A stretch of 64,000 nt of DNA from the NCBI GenBank assembly GCA_942159475.1, contig OW804096.1:137401791-137465790 (forward strand), in the 5' to 3' direction. Of the stretch, positions 11,803 through 23,040 are shown piece by piece. Position numbers and translations under genes: made by a program. Each line of letters opens with the position of its first letter. Position 1 is the first letter of the stretch. The notes beneath the pieces are model-generated. The model had not been told where the DNA came from and searched no databases. It worked only from the letters and a program-made list of their open reading frames with translations. Origin of the DNA: Sthenelais limicola (lineage: Eukaryota > Annelida > Polychaeta > Phyllodocida > Sigalionidae).

Positions 11803-14800
11803 ATGCGTCAGGCTGTAGTGTTATTGTGTTTCACCATTGCACTGCTTCTGCTGGTCAGTGATGTCCAATCACTAGCAGACAACCAAGTAGGTAAGGGATT
11901 GTTTGTAATTCAAGATATTATACAGCAAGATATGGGTAACTGTCAAGTCCAGGCCTTACTCATTCCTTGAGCTTCTTTTCATTCCAGTAATGATTATTTT
12001 GTTTGTTAGATGTAAGGTTGGAATATCCCTGAATAAGCTTATTTTATTATGTTTTTAATAGGGGAGTTGCATGTCTCACTGTGCATGTCTGCTGCAGTGC
12101 ATGCTGGGATGGATTCTGATAAAATCTGACATACAAATATTTGGCAATATTTTATTGAAAATTGCAAGAATGTTTTCACCAATATCTTAGCTTGTATAAA
12201 TCACCTATGAAAACCAAATGCATGATGGGAAAAATGGAGGCTAGTGTTATGGAAACATGTAAACATGTGGATATCGACATTAGAGCATTGATAAATATTA
12301 CATGCTGAACATGACATGATTTCTATAGATTTTAGACTGTACCATTAGTCCCATAATTCCATGCGAATCAAGATTCAAAATGGCGGCTATGCAACTCCCC
12401 TATTGCTTAAAGTCTTAGCAAAACCCCTGGGCTCCCCACTCAGGGGTTAAAAGTGAACCCTTTTTGTTCCCAATTTCGCGGAGAAAGGGGTCATTTTTCA
12501 CTCAGAAACGCGGAGCGCGAAATCAGAAATAAGGGTACCAATTTGCGACTGATTTCCGCGAAATGAGGGATTAAGGGGGTATTTTTGCAACTAAAGTCAG
12601 CGAAATGCTAGAAAAGGGAGTATTTTTTTACTCACTTTGTGGCACAGAATATCCTATAATTATGACAGAAACTCCGGGCCACTTCTGTTTTGTTTTTGAC
12701 AGTTATACAAGACTCCTTGAAATCATAAAAAGGGGTCTTTTAGCATCAGATTTTCCGTGTTTTGCCACAAAAAAGGGGGGGAAATGCCTTGAAAAGGGGT
12801 ACTTTTTAAAGGCTGGAACAAAAAAGCGTACACTTTTGACCCCTGAGTGAGGGCCCGGGGCGAAACCCTATGTGTTTTGACCTAGCAACAGTCTTCATCA
12901 GGGGATAGTTGGTTACATTATTTTGACATGCTGTGTCTACGCATTTTCTTTGGCTGACAATGAAACTCGTAAGTTAGGGGGAGGTTTAGTTGAAATGCCC
13001 AGTAACTAACTAGCGAGAGAACCTTTGTTTACATTATGATTATTTGATATTTATTCAGAAAATGTACAATTTGTATTCACCAATCCTCTCAAATAAGCCA
13101 GATTTGAGACGAAAATCAGGTTCAAAATACTGTTCAACATAACCAGACAGATTTATTGAATGAATACAATACAGAATACACGCAGATATACCTAGCATTC
13201 ATCAATTTTCACTCTAATTTAGCAGAATTTGAGAGATGTGTAGAACTGTAGAATGTGCATTTTCTGAAAATCTGACCCAATAAATGTTCATATTTGCAGA
13301 ATGTCCAAAGGACAAGCAGTTCCGGTGTGCCAACGATGACTGTGTACCGTCAAGTTACGAGTGTGACGGAGAGGCGGACTGCGGGGACGGTTCAGATGAG
13401 GCCAACTGCGGCACCACTTCAGCTAGCAAGAGGTTGGTTACCGGTGGGTATGGACAGTTCATACCTGCACACACAAGTCAATATAATTAATTAAGTGCTT
13501 TCATTGTTTCATTAGATGATAAGTAATGGGCTTCATACATACTAAATAGCCACTGCTCAGAATACACTGAAATGATTGCCGAAAAAAATATATTTGATAA
13601 CCATCTAAAAACTTAGCCATAACTAACTACATTATTGTATTAATGAATTGAAAAGGTCAATATTATTCATTCTTGCTTTCTCTCGATTGCAGACTCTTAC
13701 TTTGACAGTTAATACTGACTGAGCTATATGGGTCAAGGTGTCAGAAAATGTACAATTCACCCATACCAATCTTCACAAATAACCCAAATTTCTGACAAAA
13801 ATAAAGTTCAAAATACACTTCAACCTAACCAAACAGATTGATAGACTCAACTCAATACAAAATATACTCAGATATACCAAGTATTGACTGTTTTTTAGTC
13901 TAATTTAGCAAAATTTCCTACATGTGAAGAGCTGCCAATTGTACATTTTCTAAAAATCTGACCCATATGTACATTGCAATGAGGGGTACCTGTAATACAC
14001 TAATACCATCCTCATACACCTCATTACTAATAAACTAAGTCAAGACATTAGAGAATCAAGACCCCCTATCCCCTTGACTGAATGGAGGGACATCTGTATG
14101 CCAATGGAATACACTTTTGAATAAAACAAAAAGGAATTAATCGAGTGGCTTTGTATGCAGCATAATTAATCAAATAGCTCCATATGATTCTAATTGAATA
14201 TGTATCTGTATTAGTGACTAGTTAGTTAGGTAGCATTTAAATGTGAATAAATAATTAAGTAGCATTACAAACAAGAAAATGCTTAACCCAGTGAGGTGTA
14301 AGTTTACTACAGTCATATGTAGAATCAATAATTATCTAGTATTTGTTGTTGTTGTCGTTATGCATGGTTCTGTAGGTGAAGAGGATGGTGAGGTCTTCCC
14401 TACATGGTTCTGTTGGTGGAGAGGGGTGGTGAGGTCTTCCCTACATGGTTCTGTAGGTGAAGAGGATGGTGAGGTCTTCCCTACATGGTTCTGTTGGTGG
14501 AGAGGGGTGGTGAAGTCTTCCCTACATGATTCTGTAGGTGAAGAGGGATGTCAAAGTCCTCCCTATATAGTTCTGTGGGTGAAGATGGATGTCAAGGTCC
14601 TCCCTATATGGTTCTGTAGGTGGAGAGGGATGGTGAGGTCCTCCCTATATGGTTCCATCGGGGGAGAGGGGTGGTGAGGTCCTCCCTACATAGTCCACTG
14701 GCCTATTGATTTAGTTAGAACCTGAATTTAAAAAACAGTAACCAGAGAGAAGGTGGTTTAGATTGCACTTCCAGTCACACTTCCTATTTGTTTGGGTGTG

Positions 14801-16287
14801 ATTAAGTACTTCTATCATCACAATTAAGGAGATTTCTATTAAATGATCATTAATCAGGCGTTTTTAGAGCTTGTGAAACTTCAAGCTTTAGGACAATAAC
14901 TAATTAGGAACACATGAGATGAGAGTAACTAAGAAACACATGGTATAAAATTTACAATGTTCTGACCACATGTGTGTATTCAATTCAATTCAATTCAAAA
15001 CATTTTTTATTTATACGAGAAAGATGTACAATAAGGAGTCCCGTATCTGAAAGGTGACTTCCAGGTCTTCCACTAGGTTCCTGACTAGTTCCTACCAAGA
15101 AAAAATAATTTTGATTTTACATTACTATGCCAAAAATAAACTTTAGGGCTATTTTCTAATATCTAATTAATCTAGGAGTTTTTAAAATGAGAAGCAGTTC
15201 ATAGCAACAGAAGCAGAGACAATAAACTTCAGCTGCTCATGTATCTAGCTAACAGTGTATAAAATGTGGTTAAAGTTAATTCTGGATTTCCTACTTTCTT
15301 CTCACAGATAATTCCGGACAATTATTCGATGCCATTAGGAAATATTTACAAGTGAGAAATGGGTGGGTAAGTGATACAATATTAATAATTTCAAAATATT
15401 TTCTAAATAAATTCAGGACTTTCGTCTCAATTACATGTGTCTAAGAGACAGTGAATATGTGTAATAAGAAATTACAAATCTATTTCAATCTGCATTAAAT
15501 TTAATCTTAACGTAATGTATCATTGAAAAATTAGTCATGAGGAAATAAAGTTGGTTTTGAGATATCATCATATTTGAATAGATGAGATTCAGTTGATTCC
15601 AACGATGTTAGAATGTAAAAAGTATTTGTATATTAATAAGTAATTTAATATAGTTCATAGGTTGACCTTATAAATGCGAGGATATATTTATTACTCTGTC
15701 GTGAAATTTGAGATAATGTGTTTTTACAACCTATATAATAAAAAGCATAATCTTCATAATTAACAACAATATAATTTTTACGAAACAATTCCTCAAATTA
15801 AAAATTCACAATTTGATGATTCAGACTCCGGCTCAATTGTTACAATTTACCATCTTGTTTACGATACATTAAAAACAACTTGTATACTACTGATAATTAC
15901 ATATTATACATGGGTCAGATTTTCAGAAAATGTACAATTCACCTTCACTAATTCTCTCAAATAACCCACATTTCAGACGAAAATAAAGTTCAAAATACAG
16001 TTCAACCTATTAACAGATGGCTAGAATCAATGCAATGCCGAATATACTCGAATTTACCTAGCATTGACCAAATTGCAGTCTAATTTTGCAGAATTTACTA
16101 AATGTGTAGAGCTGCCAATTGTACATTTTCTGAAAATCTGACCCACATGAACCACACACATAGTATAAAAACAAAAATGATAGTCATATTTCATCTTATT
16201 ATAAAACATTTCCCCAAACAAATAACACATGCGATTGAAATAATCCAAATGTTTTAAATCCTTGTGCAGAGAAGGCGACAATCCTGA
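11803..16287 (+). CDS. small secreted protein with one LDL-receptor class A domain (4 exons)
   Basis: I assembled four exons by splice sites and phase: 11803-11890, 13300-13443, 15308-15366 and 16270-16287 (stop TGA). All junctions are GT-AG and the phases agree (1, 1, 0). The product is 102 aa. It has a signal peptide (1-23, hydrophobic [17 protein letters not shown] core), then a short linker and one LDLa module (about 31-67) with all six cysteines and the calcium-binding D-x-S-D-E motif, then a Lys-Arg pair (about 74-75), then a 23-residue helix-prone stretch ([15 protein letters not shown]) ending in RRRQS. LDLa plus dibasic site plus short C-terminal peptide is also the layout of invertebrate prohormone-4-type precursors; sequence similarity beyond LDLa is unproven. 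A second AG two bases into the last exon would give a different tail. A polyadenylation signal follows at 16505. Confidence 0.75.
12060..12401 (+). repeat. MITE-B copy, complete (reference copy)
   Basis: 342 bp with perfect 13-bp termini AGGGGAGTTGCAT; flanked by AT on both sides. Lies in intron 1 of the LDLa gene. Confidence 0.9.
12424..12860. repeat. foldback element with CCCCTGGGCTCCCCACTCAG ends
   Basis: Its two ends are imperfect inverse copies over about 33 bp (CACTCAGGGGTTAAAAGTG versus CACTCAGGGGTCAAAAGTG). The interior has repeated AAAAGGGG/GGGGTACTTTTT motifs. An 81-codon open frame inside it has no domain and is a by-product. Intron 1 of the LDLa gene. Confidence 0.75.
13053..13278 (-). 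repeat. MITE-A copy ending at an exon border
   Basis: The left terminus is eroded; the right terminus (TTTTCTGAAAATCTGACCC) is intact and ends 21 bp before the LDLa exon. Its CTGAC lies 24 nt from the acceptor AG at 13298-13299, a suitable place for a branch point. Confidence 0.8.
13730..13964 (-). repeat. MITE-A copy, complete
   Basis: GGGTCAAGGTGTCAG to CTGACCC, flanked by ATAT on both sides. Intron 2 of the LDLa gene. Confidence 0.88.
14363..14695. repeat. 40-41-bp minisatellite, about 8 copies
   Basis: Tandem units start CATGGTTCTGTAGGTG and carry GATGGTGAGGTC. The reading frame stays open for 132 codons only through repetition. The unit resembles the core of MITE-D (GGTTTTGTAGGTGGAGAGGA at 59767). 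Intron 2 of the LDLa gene. Confidence 0.85.
15525..15720 (-). repeat. MITE-C fragment
   Basis: Shows TTGAGATATCATCATATTTG and GATTCCAACGATGTTAGAATG, typical of the MITE-C interior; no intact termini. Intron 3 of the LDLa gene. Confidence 0.6.
15912..16144 (-). repeat. MITE-A copy, complete
   Basis: GGGTCAGATTTTCAG to CTGACCC, flanked by ACAT on both sides. Intron 3 of the LDLa gene. Confidence 0.9.
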
Positions 16288-16504
16288 GGAATTACAGCTA
16301 TGGTCAACGATAAGGAGGAATCGTATTCTAGTCAAGTTTACACACTTTATATTTGACATGGTTCCTAAACCAAATATACAAAGTATATGAAGAATCTGTT
16401 ATGGACCTCTAAGGCATCGTATCTTGTTTGTTTGTCAGATGGCACGTTATTTACACCACATCTTGGACTAACATATGTTCATCTATTAGTAAGCTGTAAT
16501 GTGC

Positions 16505-16510
16505 AATAAA
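16505..16510 (+). terminator. polyadenylation signal AATAAA of the LDLa gene
   Basis: AATAAA followed by a GT-rich stretch (TTGTGTGTTTTATTTTGG) about 20 bp later, 218 bp after the stop codon. It suggests an mRNA end near 16530. Confidence 0.6.
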
Positions 16511-16655
16511 TATTTGCTTGATGGGAATTGTGTGTTTTATTTTGGATGTAACAGCTTTATTAAAATGATCAGCAGACAACCCCTTCCTATGTAGTTAAGA
16601 CATTTGAAATAAATAAGTTCTTGTTTACTTGTTTCTATGGTGATCGTTCATAATC

Positions 16656-16889
16656 GGGTCTGATTTTCAGGAAATGTAAAATTGGCAGGTTTATATTCTT
16701 AGTAATTTCTGCTAAATTCTGTTAAAAATGATAAATTTGGGGTATATCTGAGTATATTTGGTATCGCATTGATTTACAGTATCAGTTATATTATGTTAAA
16801 CAGCATTCTGAAGCTTAATTCTGTCTCAAATGTGGGTTAGTTGAGAGGACTGGTGAAGGTGAATTGTACATTTTCTGAAAATCTGACCC
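16656..16889 (+). repeat. MITE-A copy, complete
   Basis: GGGTCTGATTTTCAG to CTGACCC; flanks AATC and AAAT do not match. 16890-17299 holds no gene recognised. Confidence 0.85.
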
Positions 16890-18125
16890 AAATATTGTTT
16901 ACTACTTTTGACCAGACAACATGAGGACACAATATTCACTGGTTACAGCAGTTAGCTGTAGATGGCGACACGTGTCAGCACATGAATAATACAAAAAGTT
17001 TTCTTAGGAAACTGAAGAATGGAATTAAATCATCTTAAAATTGCTAAACAAGTAACACAATCCTATGTCTATGGTAAAGCATTTTTAAAGCCCATGTAAC
17101 TCCCACTTGACACACTTCTTTTTATACTGTATACAATAGTTTATCAGGTTAGACTGAGAAACCTCTTACCTTCCTGACCAATCTGGCCTACGTTTTATAA
17201 TCAGCACAACATGCACTAATAAAGCTAACAACAGATTTATGTTTCTGGTAACCAATGACAAGCTACAATAACAGCAGGAGACAAAAGGCATACAATATAC
17301 CCGACGGGCAAATGAGCGCGATTCTACGCGATTTTCAATGCGCAATCACCTCGCCATAGTTTTGTGATGAGAGTGGACGCTTTTCACGCAATAATTATTG
17401 CGCTATGATTGCGAGATAGTCACGCTATAGATATAGCGCAATATTAGTGCAACAAATAGCAAATTCTGATGGCATTTTGAGAGGGATATTTATACACTAC
17501 ATATTCCGTATATTGATTAATAGCATCTGAAATAAATGAGACACTTGATGGCAGTTTCATTTTCCTGCCATGGCAGGGATGGTATATTTTTCTGCCAGAA
17601 AAGTATGAAGGGTTTCATTATTCCCTATAGTTTGAAGAGAGTTTAGGGAATTACATGTATTGCCCTCTCTTATATGCATCATTTTCATCAATTTCACCAT
17701 AATCTTTGTGAGCCTGAAGCATATAAGTCTTTCATCTGATGTGTTTCAGTTATTGAATAGATCTGCCCTCCGCAAGCCACTAGGGACAATCTATATGTAC
17801 AATCATTAGGGTGTTTTGATCACATCATTTTTCAGCATCAAACTGGTATATTACACACATAAACTATAGATGTTTATCATTTATATTATTCTCATGTACA
17901 TGACGTGGAATATCTATAGCGGTAAAAATGCAATACAAGTGTACTAGTGGCACTTTTATTGTAAAAGAATTTGTAAATGCACTCCAGTTCCCTTTTCGCC
18001 ACCTGGTGAAAACAGTACCGCCACCTGGTTGGGAAAAGTCGCATAATGGTAAGGGCTATTGGCTATTCCCATTATTTCGAACATATATAATAGAATTGTT
18101 TTCTATGTATAGATTAGGCTCTGAT

Positions 18126-18701
18126 ATGGACACTTCTCATGAAACGTTGACAAAGTTTTATTTCTCTATTAATTCTCTCTCCTACTATTCTCTACAATTC
18201 TGAGCCAATACCTGGAATAAAACGTGATGCCGATTCAGTCCCTTCACCAAATGATGAAATAGAATAACTAATTGACAACTCTTTACTTACCCACACACAC
18301 AACAAAAATCTATTTTGAAAAGTAAAGAGTATCCTTTAATATTAATCATTGCAAATTCTTTTAAAAATCCAGATTTCCTTCCTTTTTCAAGCCAAACAAA
18401 TATATATTCTGTGGAAGAGAATAATCACTCAAGTTGACTTCTTAGATGGTAAACTTTATTCCAATATTTCGCCCTGGGGGGGGGGGGGGGGCGGGGCTTC
18501 GTCAGGGATAATACAGTGAACCAACGCAAATACCAACAAATATATATTCTCTCTGTGTTGCCTTCATTCAGTGCTCATATGCATCTAGCATTGAGTGAAA
18601 CAGGAGCCAGTCGTATACCAAGCTATTATTTTTTCAAAATCACTCATTATCATGAAATACAGATCTAGGAATTCTGTCAACGTTTCATGAGAAGTGTCCA
18701 T
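18126..18701. repeat. segment bounded by a 26-bp perfect inverted repeat
   Basis: 18126-18151 (ATGGACACTTCTCATGAAAC...) is the exact inverse of 18676-18701. The 576-bp segment may be a further element nested in the 17300-19699 element. Confidence 0.7.
18467..18505 (-). ncRNA. hammerhead-like hairpin motif, copy 1
   Basis: Read on the minus strand: CTGACGA, A, GCCC, a C-rich loop, GGGC, GAAA, then TATTGG. CTGANGA and GAAA are the two invariant strands of a hammerhead core, but the extra A and the lack of a visible third strand keep this tentative. The loop is the G16 run on the plus strand. Confidence 0.35.
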
Positions 18702-19702
18702 ATAATATATATATATTAGTTTGAATGAATTCAGAAAGAAAGATTCCTTTGCAGAAAGTCCCTGATATAAGATATAGATTAACATGAGCTATAACTAGAG
18801 TAAGTAAAATCATTTGATTTCATAGGAAAAAACAGGGTGGGAATTATAAAAGGAGGAATTAAATCAGTCAGTAAATCAAGTATTTTTTTATGAATATGGA
18901 GCTAGGCTTACATCATTTAGCTTCGTGTGTAGGGGTTTCTTTTACTTGGTGTCAGAGAGTGAGTACATGTGTCAGAGAATGGCTTGTAATATGCGCGACA
19001 GTAAGTGTGAATGCTAGGTGACTGAACAGTGCCAGATATTGCGTCCAGTTGTGTTGTATGAATTCCACCAGTGGTGGAGTGCAGCGTTTTTCGCTTTGTA
19101 ATTATCAATTACTCCTACACCAATAACTTCAGAATTATATATATTCTGGGTTGAATATACTGGTCTTTCTGATTCTGAACTTTATTTAACTATATTTGAA
19201 AAAGAAATTTTGTAATCAATAGCTACATTCCAGCAACTGGGAATCAGCCCTTGACCCGAAATATACATATAATTACAATGATTATATTCCTAAAGTAGTT
19301 ACTCATTGTTACGCCATTATTACGTAACATGATGTAACAGTTGTGGTTGCATTATAATGAGTATTTAGACGCGATTTTGAATGCGCATTATATGCGCAAT
19401 TGAGATCACACCCATATTATTGGCTTTTGAAGAAAACATGTATTACAAACATATCATATTTGAAGAAAACGTGTATTACAAACATAAATGAATATGAATG
19501 AGAACTTGGTCGAAACACAAGTGTGAGACCCCCCAAAACATAGGAGGAAATAGACGCAATGGATTTCACATAATGGTTGCTAATGGCTTGTTCATTTCAC
19601 TGTGATTCAAAGCCATATGTATCACACTTCACTAGTTTGCGCTCAATCACAAAATGATCGCATTGCTATCACATTCAATTGCACTCAGTGCCCGTCGGGT
19701 AG

Positions 19703-19937
19703 GGGTCAGATTTTCAGAAAATGTACAATTGGCAGCTGTACGCATTTGGTAAGTTCTGCTAAATTAGGCTGCAATTTGGTCACTACTAGATAAATTTGAG
19801 TATATTTAGCATCACATTGATTCTAGCAATCTGTTTGGTTAGGTTGAACTGTGTTTTGAACTTTATTTTCGTCTGAAATCTGGTTTATTTGAGAAGATTG
19901 GCAAAGTTAGATTGTACATTTTCTAAAAATCTGACCC
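19703..19937 (+). repeat. MITE-A copy, complete
   Basis: GGGTCAGATTTTCAG to CTGACCC, immediately after the 2.4-kb DNA element. Confidence 0.88.
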
Positions 19938-20120
19938 ATATAATAAATCAACATGTTGCTTTAAATGCCTGATAATATTGTACTCTCTGCAACTATGCTC
20001 CTTAGAGCATAAAAAAAGAAGAAAATTCACAAAAAGGATTGTTTTAGTCAAGTTGTCTCCACCTGACTTGTTAATTCAATGAGATAAAAAGTAAATCCAA
20101 TGAAATGCAGAGTAACATAC

Positions 20121-20256
20121 CTGATCTAGGGTAACCTGTAATGAGGACATCATCAGGATACACCACCAGTGTCTTCACCCTCTCCAGTACCTCTGCACTC
20201 ACCCGAACACTCTGCCTCTCACCATCCACATAGTGAGTGACTCCAGTTCTGGCCAT
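20121..20256 (-). CDS. cytosolic sulfotransferase, single exon (partial)
   Basis: Sulfotransferases move a sulfuryl group from PAPS to hydroxyl or amine substrates in the cytosol. The exon encodes MARTGVTHYVDGERQ... followed by VYPDDVLITGYPRSG, the 5'-phosphosulfate-binding loop (family form YPKSGTTW), and stops at a good donor (CAG|GTATGT) inside that motif, in phase 1. The next exon should begin with the TTW part; I found no such exon between 17000 and 20100 on the minus strand, so it lies further away or is lost. The frame stays open upstream of the ATG to an in-frame TAG at the possible acceptor GCTTTAG, so the start is not certain. About 45 of the usual 280-300 residues are present. Confidence 0.65.
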
Positions 20257-20556
20257 CAGGGCAGCAAAACATCGTAACTCTATCTAAAGCAATGTAGAGA
20301 CAATTTTTCCTTTCAAAATTTGGACTATTTGTTTGATCTTTTTTTACATTTTTTCACCAGGACTAGATCACTGCAATGGTTGTCTTCCTCTAGTACCTGG
20401 GGGCAGGAGGTGAACTTATAGTCATGGCCAGGTTCAAACCCACACCATGGTACTCATGCCACTGGGCCAACCCAGGGCTTTTGGCCTGTTGGCAACCCCA
20501 CATCCCCATTTATTTACATACATAAAGACAATTAGTAGGCAATTGACTCTCTAACA

Positions 20557-20894
20557 TGGGATTTGCATGTCCGCCGGATTGAATTTTGATTCACATTGAA
20601 TGATAGGCGTTGTATACCAGTGTTAAAGAGCTAGAAGATATGCAACCTTCAGCATGGTATATATATCAGTGGTCTAATGTTAATATCCATGTGTTGGTAT
20701 ACATGTTTCCATAACAGAAGCCCCAATCTTTCCCATCATACATTTCTTTTTTATAGATCATTCATACAAGCTTGGATATTGATGAAAACATTCTTGCAAT
20801 TTTTTATAAAAATGTTGATAAATATTTGTTTGTCAGATTTGAATTGTACCCATCGAATAGTAATAGACATGCGCAGTGAGACATGCATATCCCC
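20557..20894 (-). repeat. MITE-B copy, diverged
   Basis: GGGATTTGCATGTCCGCC at the left, CAGTGAGACATGCATATCCCC at the right, with the usual interior (CATGTTTCCATAAC, ATTCTTGCAATTTTT). Confidence 0.75.
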
Positions 20895-20959
20895 TGCTGG
20901 TTGAGATTCCCCAAGATTGATTAAAATCTAATACAAATATCAACAGCTTGTCTCCTGAG

Positions 20960-22265
20960 ATGGCAAAACTCGTATTGTGATATGCCTATACAAGTACTTG
21001 GGAATTGAGATCGATCAGAAGTTAGATTTTAAGAAGTTTTTGGTGAAAAAAACAAACACTGTGAGAGGTAAAGTGAGAGCAATGGCTAAATTATATGGTG
21101 TGTGTAATAAGGATACACTCCTATTAATATATACAACTATGGTTTTACCCATAATTGACTATGGCGACCTATTCTTTGGATCTGCCACTAAAGTCCACTT
21201 GCAAAAAGTCCAATCACTACAAAATTCAGCGCTCAAAGTTATTTTACATCTTCCAAAGCTGACTAGCACAGAAGTAGTACACAAAAAACTTGGTTTACCA
21301 ATGCTGAAAACTAGAAGAGACGCACATCTATTAGGCCTAGCTTACACTAAATCTCGCGATATAAATTATACTGATAACAGAAATCTAAACCTCTGGCGAC
21401 TAAAATCAGGGAAATTGTTAAAAGTTCCCCATCCATATACGGAAACATTGAAGAAATCTTATTTGTACCAGATGCCTTCCTTATGGAATAACTTACCTGA
21501 GAAAGTTAAACTAATCCCTTCCATGAAAGAATTTAAAAACTATCTGAAAAACAAGTACTTTTCAGAGTTTGACCCTTACTTGAGTCAGAGTCAAGAAGAG
21601 GTCATTGAGTAAATGTAATTTTACGATCCTACTTAAAGAGGATTCATTTCCTTCTTACGGTCATCTCACAGGCTTGTAGTCCTGTTAATAAAATCGATAT
21701 AACGATAGGGGAGATTATTACTGTATAACTAAATGTTTTACGTTAGCAGTATTACAATAAGAGAAAGTAGTCTATTCTCTGAATCAACATTGGGGATGGT
21801 GGGAAATCGTTTATTGTTGCCAATGGTAATGAATTTGGTTACAGTTACAATTTCCTAATACGTTCATGTAAATGTAAATGCCTAGCGTACCCTGGGCATC
21901 ATATTGTCAATCTGTAATATCTAGATACACATCTACAAAGAGTAATATTAACTCAACGCAAAAATTTAAATTCGAATGCTATGCAAATGCTAGTCTTGAT
22001 ACTCTGCAAAAATTGAGCAGGAGTCTTAGTATAAAGTGTAAAACGAAATTCAGAAATCACCTAAGTGATACGATATAATTCTAAAATAACCTAAGTGATG
22101 TGATGTAATAACCAATGTATCAAAAGAATGACAATTTATTGTATACGATTTCATTTTCATTTCCCACTGAGTTTGGGCTTCTCTGGAAGATCTATCCGTA
22201 GATGTACTTGTCCAATTCTGTAAACGTTTTTATTTACTGAATAAAAATTCTATATATATATACAT
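20960..22265 (+). mobile_element. 5'-truncated LINE (Jockey/CR1/L2-type)
   Basis: The C-terminal end of a reverse-transcriptase ORF, then about 650 bp of 3' sequence ending near GAATAAAAATTC and a short TA run. Everything upstream of the RT thumb region is absent, as usual for incomplete reverse transcription. Confidence 0.7.
20977..21612 (+). pseudogene. LINE ORF2 C-terminal fragment
   Basis: 211 codons without a stop, starting at YKYLGIEIDQKLDF, the segment that follows the catalytic core in Jockey-superfamily reverse transcriptases, and running through IDYGDLFFG and LWNNLPEKVK to TAA. The endonuclease and the FADD catalytic motif are missing, so it is a dead fragment in spite of its open frame. 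It resembles the same part of the intact LINE at 24744-26369 (LFDYGDIIYSG, LWNNLDAETR) but is clearly another family. Confidence 0.8.
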
Positions 22266-22721
22266 TAACTCCACTTATCCTACGTATTCATGAACTCCCT
22301 ATATAAATTGTTACTTACATCACAAGTGTTGTTCCTTCTGTATTATCGACCTAACAGTGTTGTGTTGTAAATATGCATTAGTGAATAGTTGCCCAGATAT
22401 TTTTCCAGGTGATGAATGTCCCTGTCTCAGATAAGTCCTATATAGTATAACACCCCTTGCTGTTGATGGTTCTATTGGTTGGAAAGGGACCCAGGGATCT
22501 CTTTCATAAAATTAATTTCCCTGATAGCTTCCTTCTTTTAGGCATCATTTTCCTTGCTAAGCAGCTTGTAAGTTGTTGTTGTTGTTGTTGTTGAATATGT
22601 ATTCATGTTTTCATATGTAGTTACATGATGTTCTCGTATGCATTTACATGTTCACAAATGGGACAGACGGTTCTACACAGCAGATCTTCCACAGCCTCCT
22701 AAATTATACAGATTAAGATAT

Positions 22722-23040
22722 GGGTCAGATTTTAAGAAAATTTATAATTGGCAGCTCTACACATTTAGGAAATTCTGCTAAATTAGGCTGGAAAATAAAG
22801 AATACCGGGTATATCTATATTTTTCACCCTGAAGAAGGAGAAAAGAACTCCGAAACATCGGTTGTATATGATAATAAAACAACTCAAGCAAATAACAACT
22901 TGACATTGTCTTTCTTACGGTTTTGGTGTTTATTTCTCTAAATCGATATATCTGAATATATTTGGTATCGCATTGATTTGAAGTATTTGTTCTGTTATGT
23001 TAAACTGCACTTTGAAGCTAATTCTATTCCTAAATGTTGA
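22722..23040 (+). repeat. MITE-A copy with an inserted 130-bp fragment
   Basis: Left end GGGTCAGATTTTAAG at 22722. The body is interrupted near 22816-22946 and resumes with TATCTGAATATATTTGG. The right terminus is lost. The insert carries the hammerhead-like hairpin at 22829. Confidence 0.7.
22829..22855 (+). ncRNA. hammerhead-like hairpin motif, copy 2
   Basis: CTGAAGA, A, GGAG, a 7-nt loop, CTCC, GAAA, then CATCGG. Same plan as copies at 18467 and 33788 with a different but fully paired stem. Confidence 0.4.

Larger units (their letters stand above)
17300..19699. mobile_element. 2.4-kb non-autonomous DNA element, ends CCCGACGGGCA
   Basis: CCCGACGGGCA at 17300 and its perfect inverse TGCCCGTCGGG ending at 19699, with TA on both outer sides. 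Sub-terminal parts carry many GCGATT/GCGCAAT motifs. No transposase is recognisable. Inside are a 26-bp perfect inverted repeat pair (18126 and 18676), a poly-G run and a hammerhead-like hairpin. Its right end abuts a MITE-A. Confidence 0.7.

Noticed and set aside
12605..12850. 81-codon frame with [11 protein letters not shown]
   Set aside because: Lies wholly inside a foldback element and reflects its AAAAGGGG repeats.
14279..14677. 132-codon frame with [11 protein letters not shown] repeats
   Set aside because: Produced by the 40-41-bp minisatellite; not conserved as a protein repeat.
20395..20490. tRNA-like or SINE-like sequence on the minus strand (TGGCCCAGTGG ... GGTTTGAACC)
   Set aside because: Resembles A and B boxes, but they are only about 18 bp apart and no cloverleaf forms; not enough for a tRNA or SINE call.
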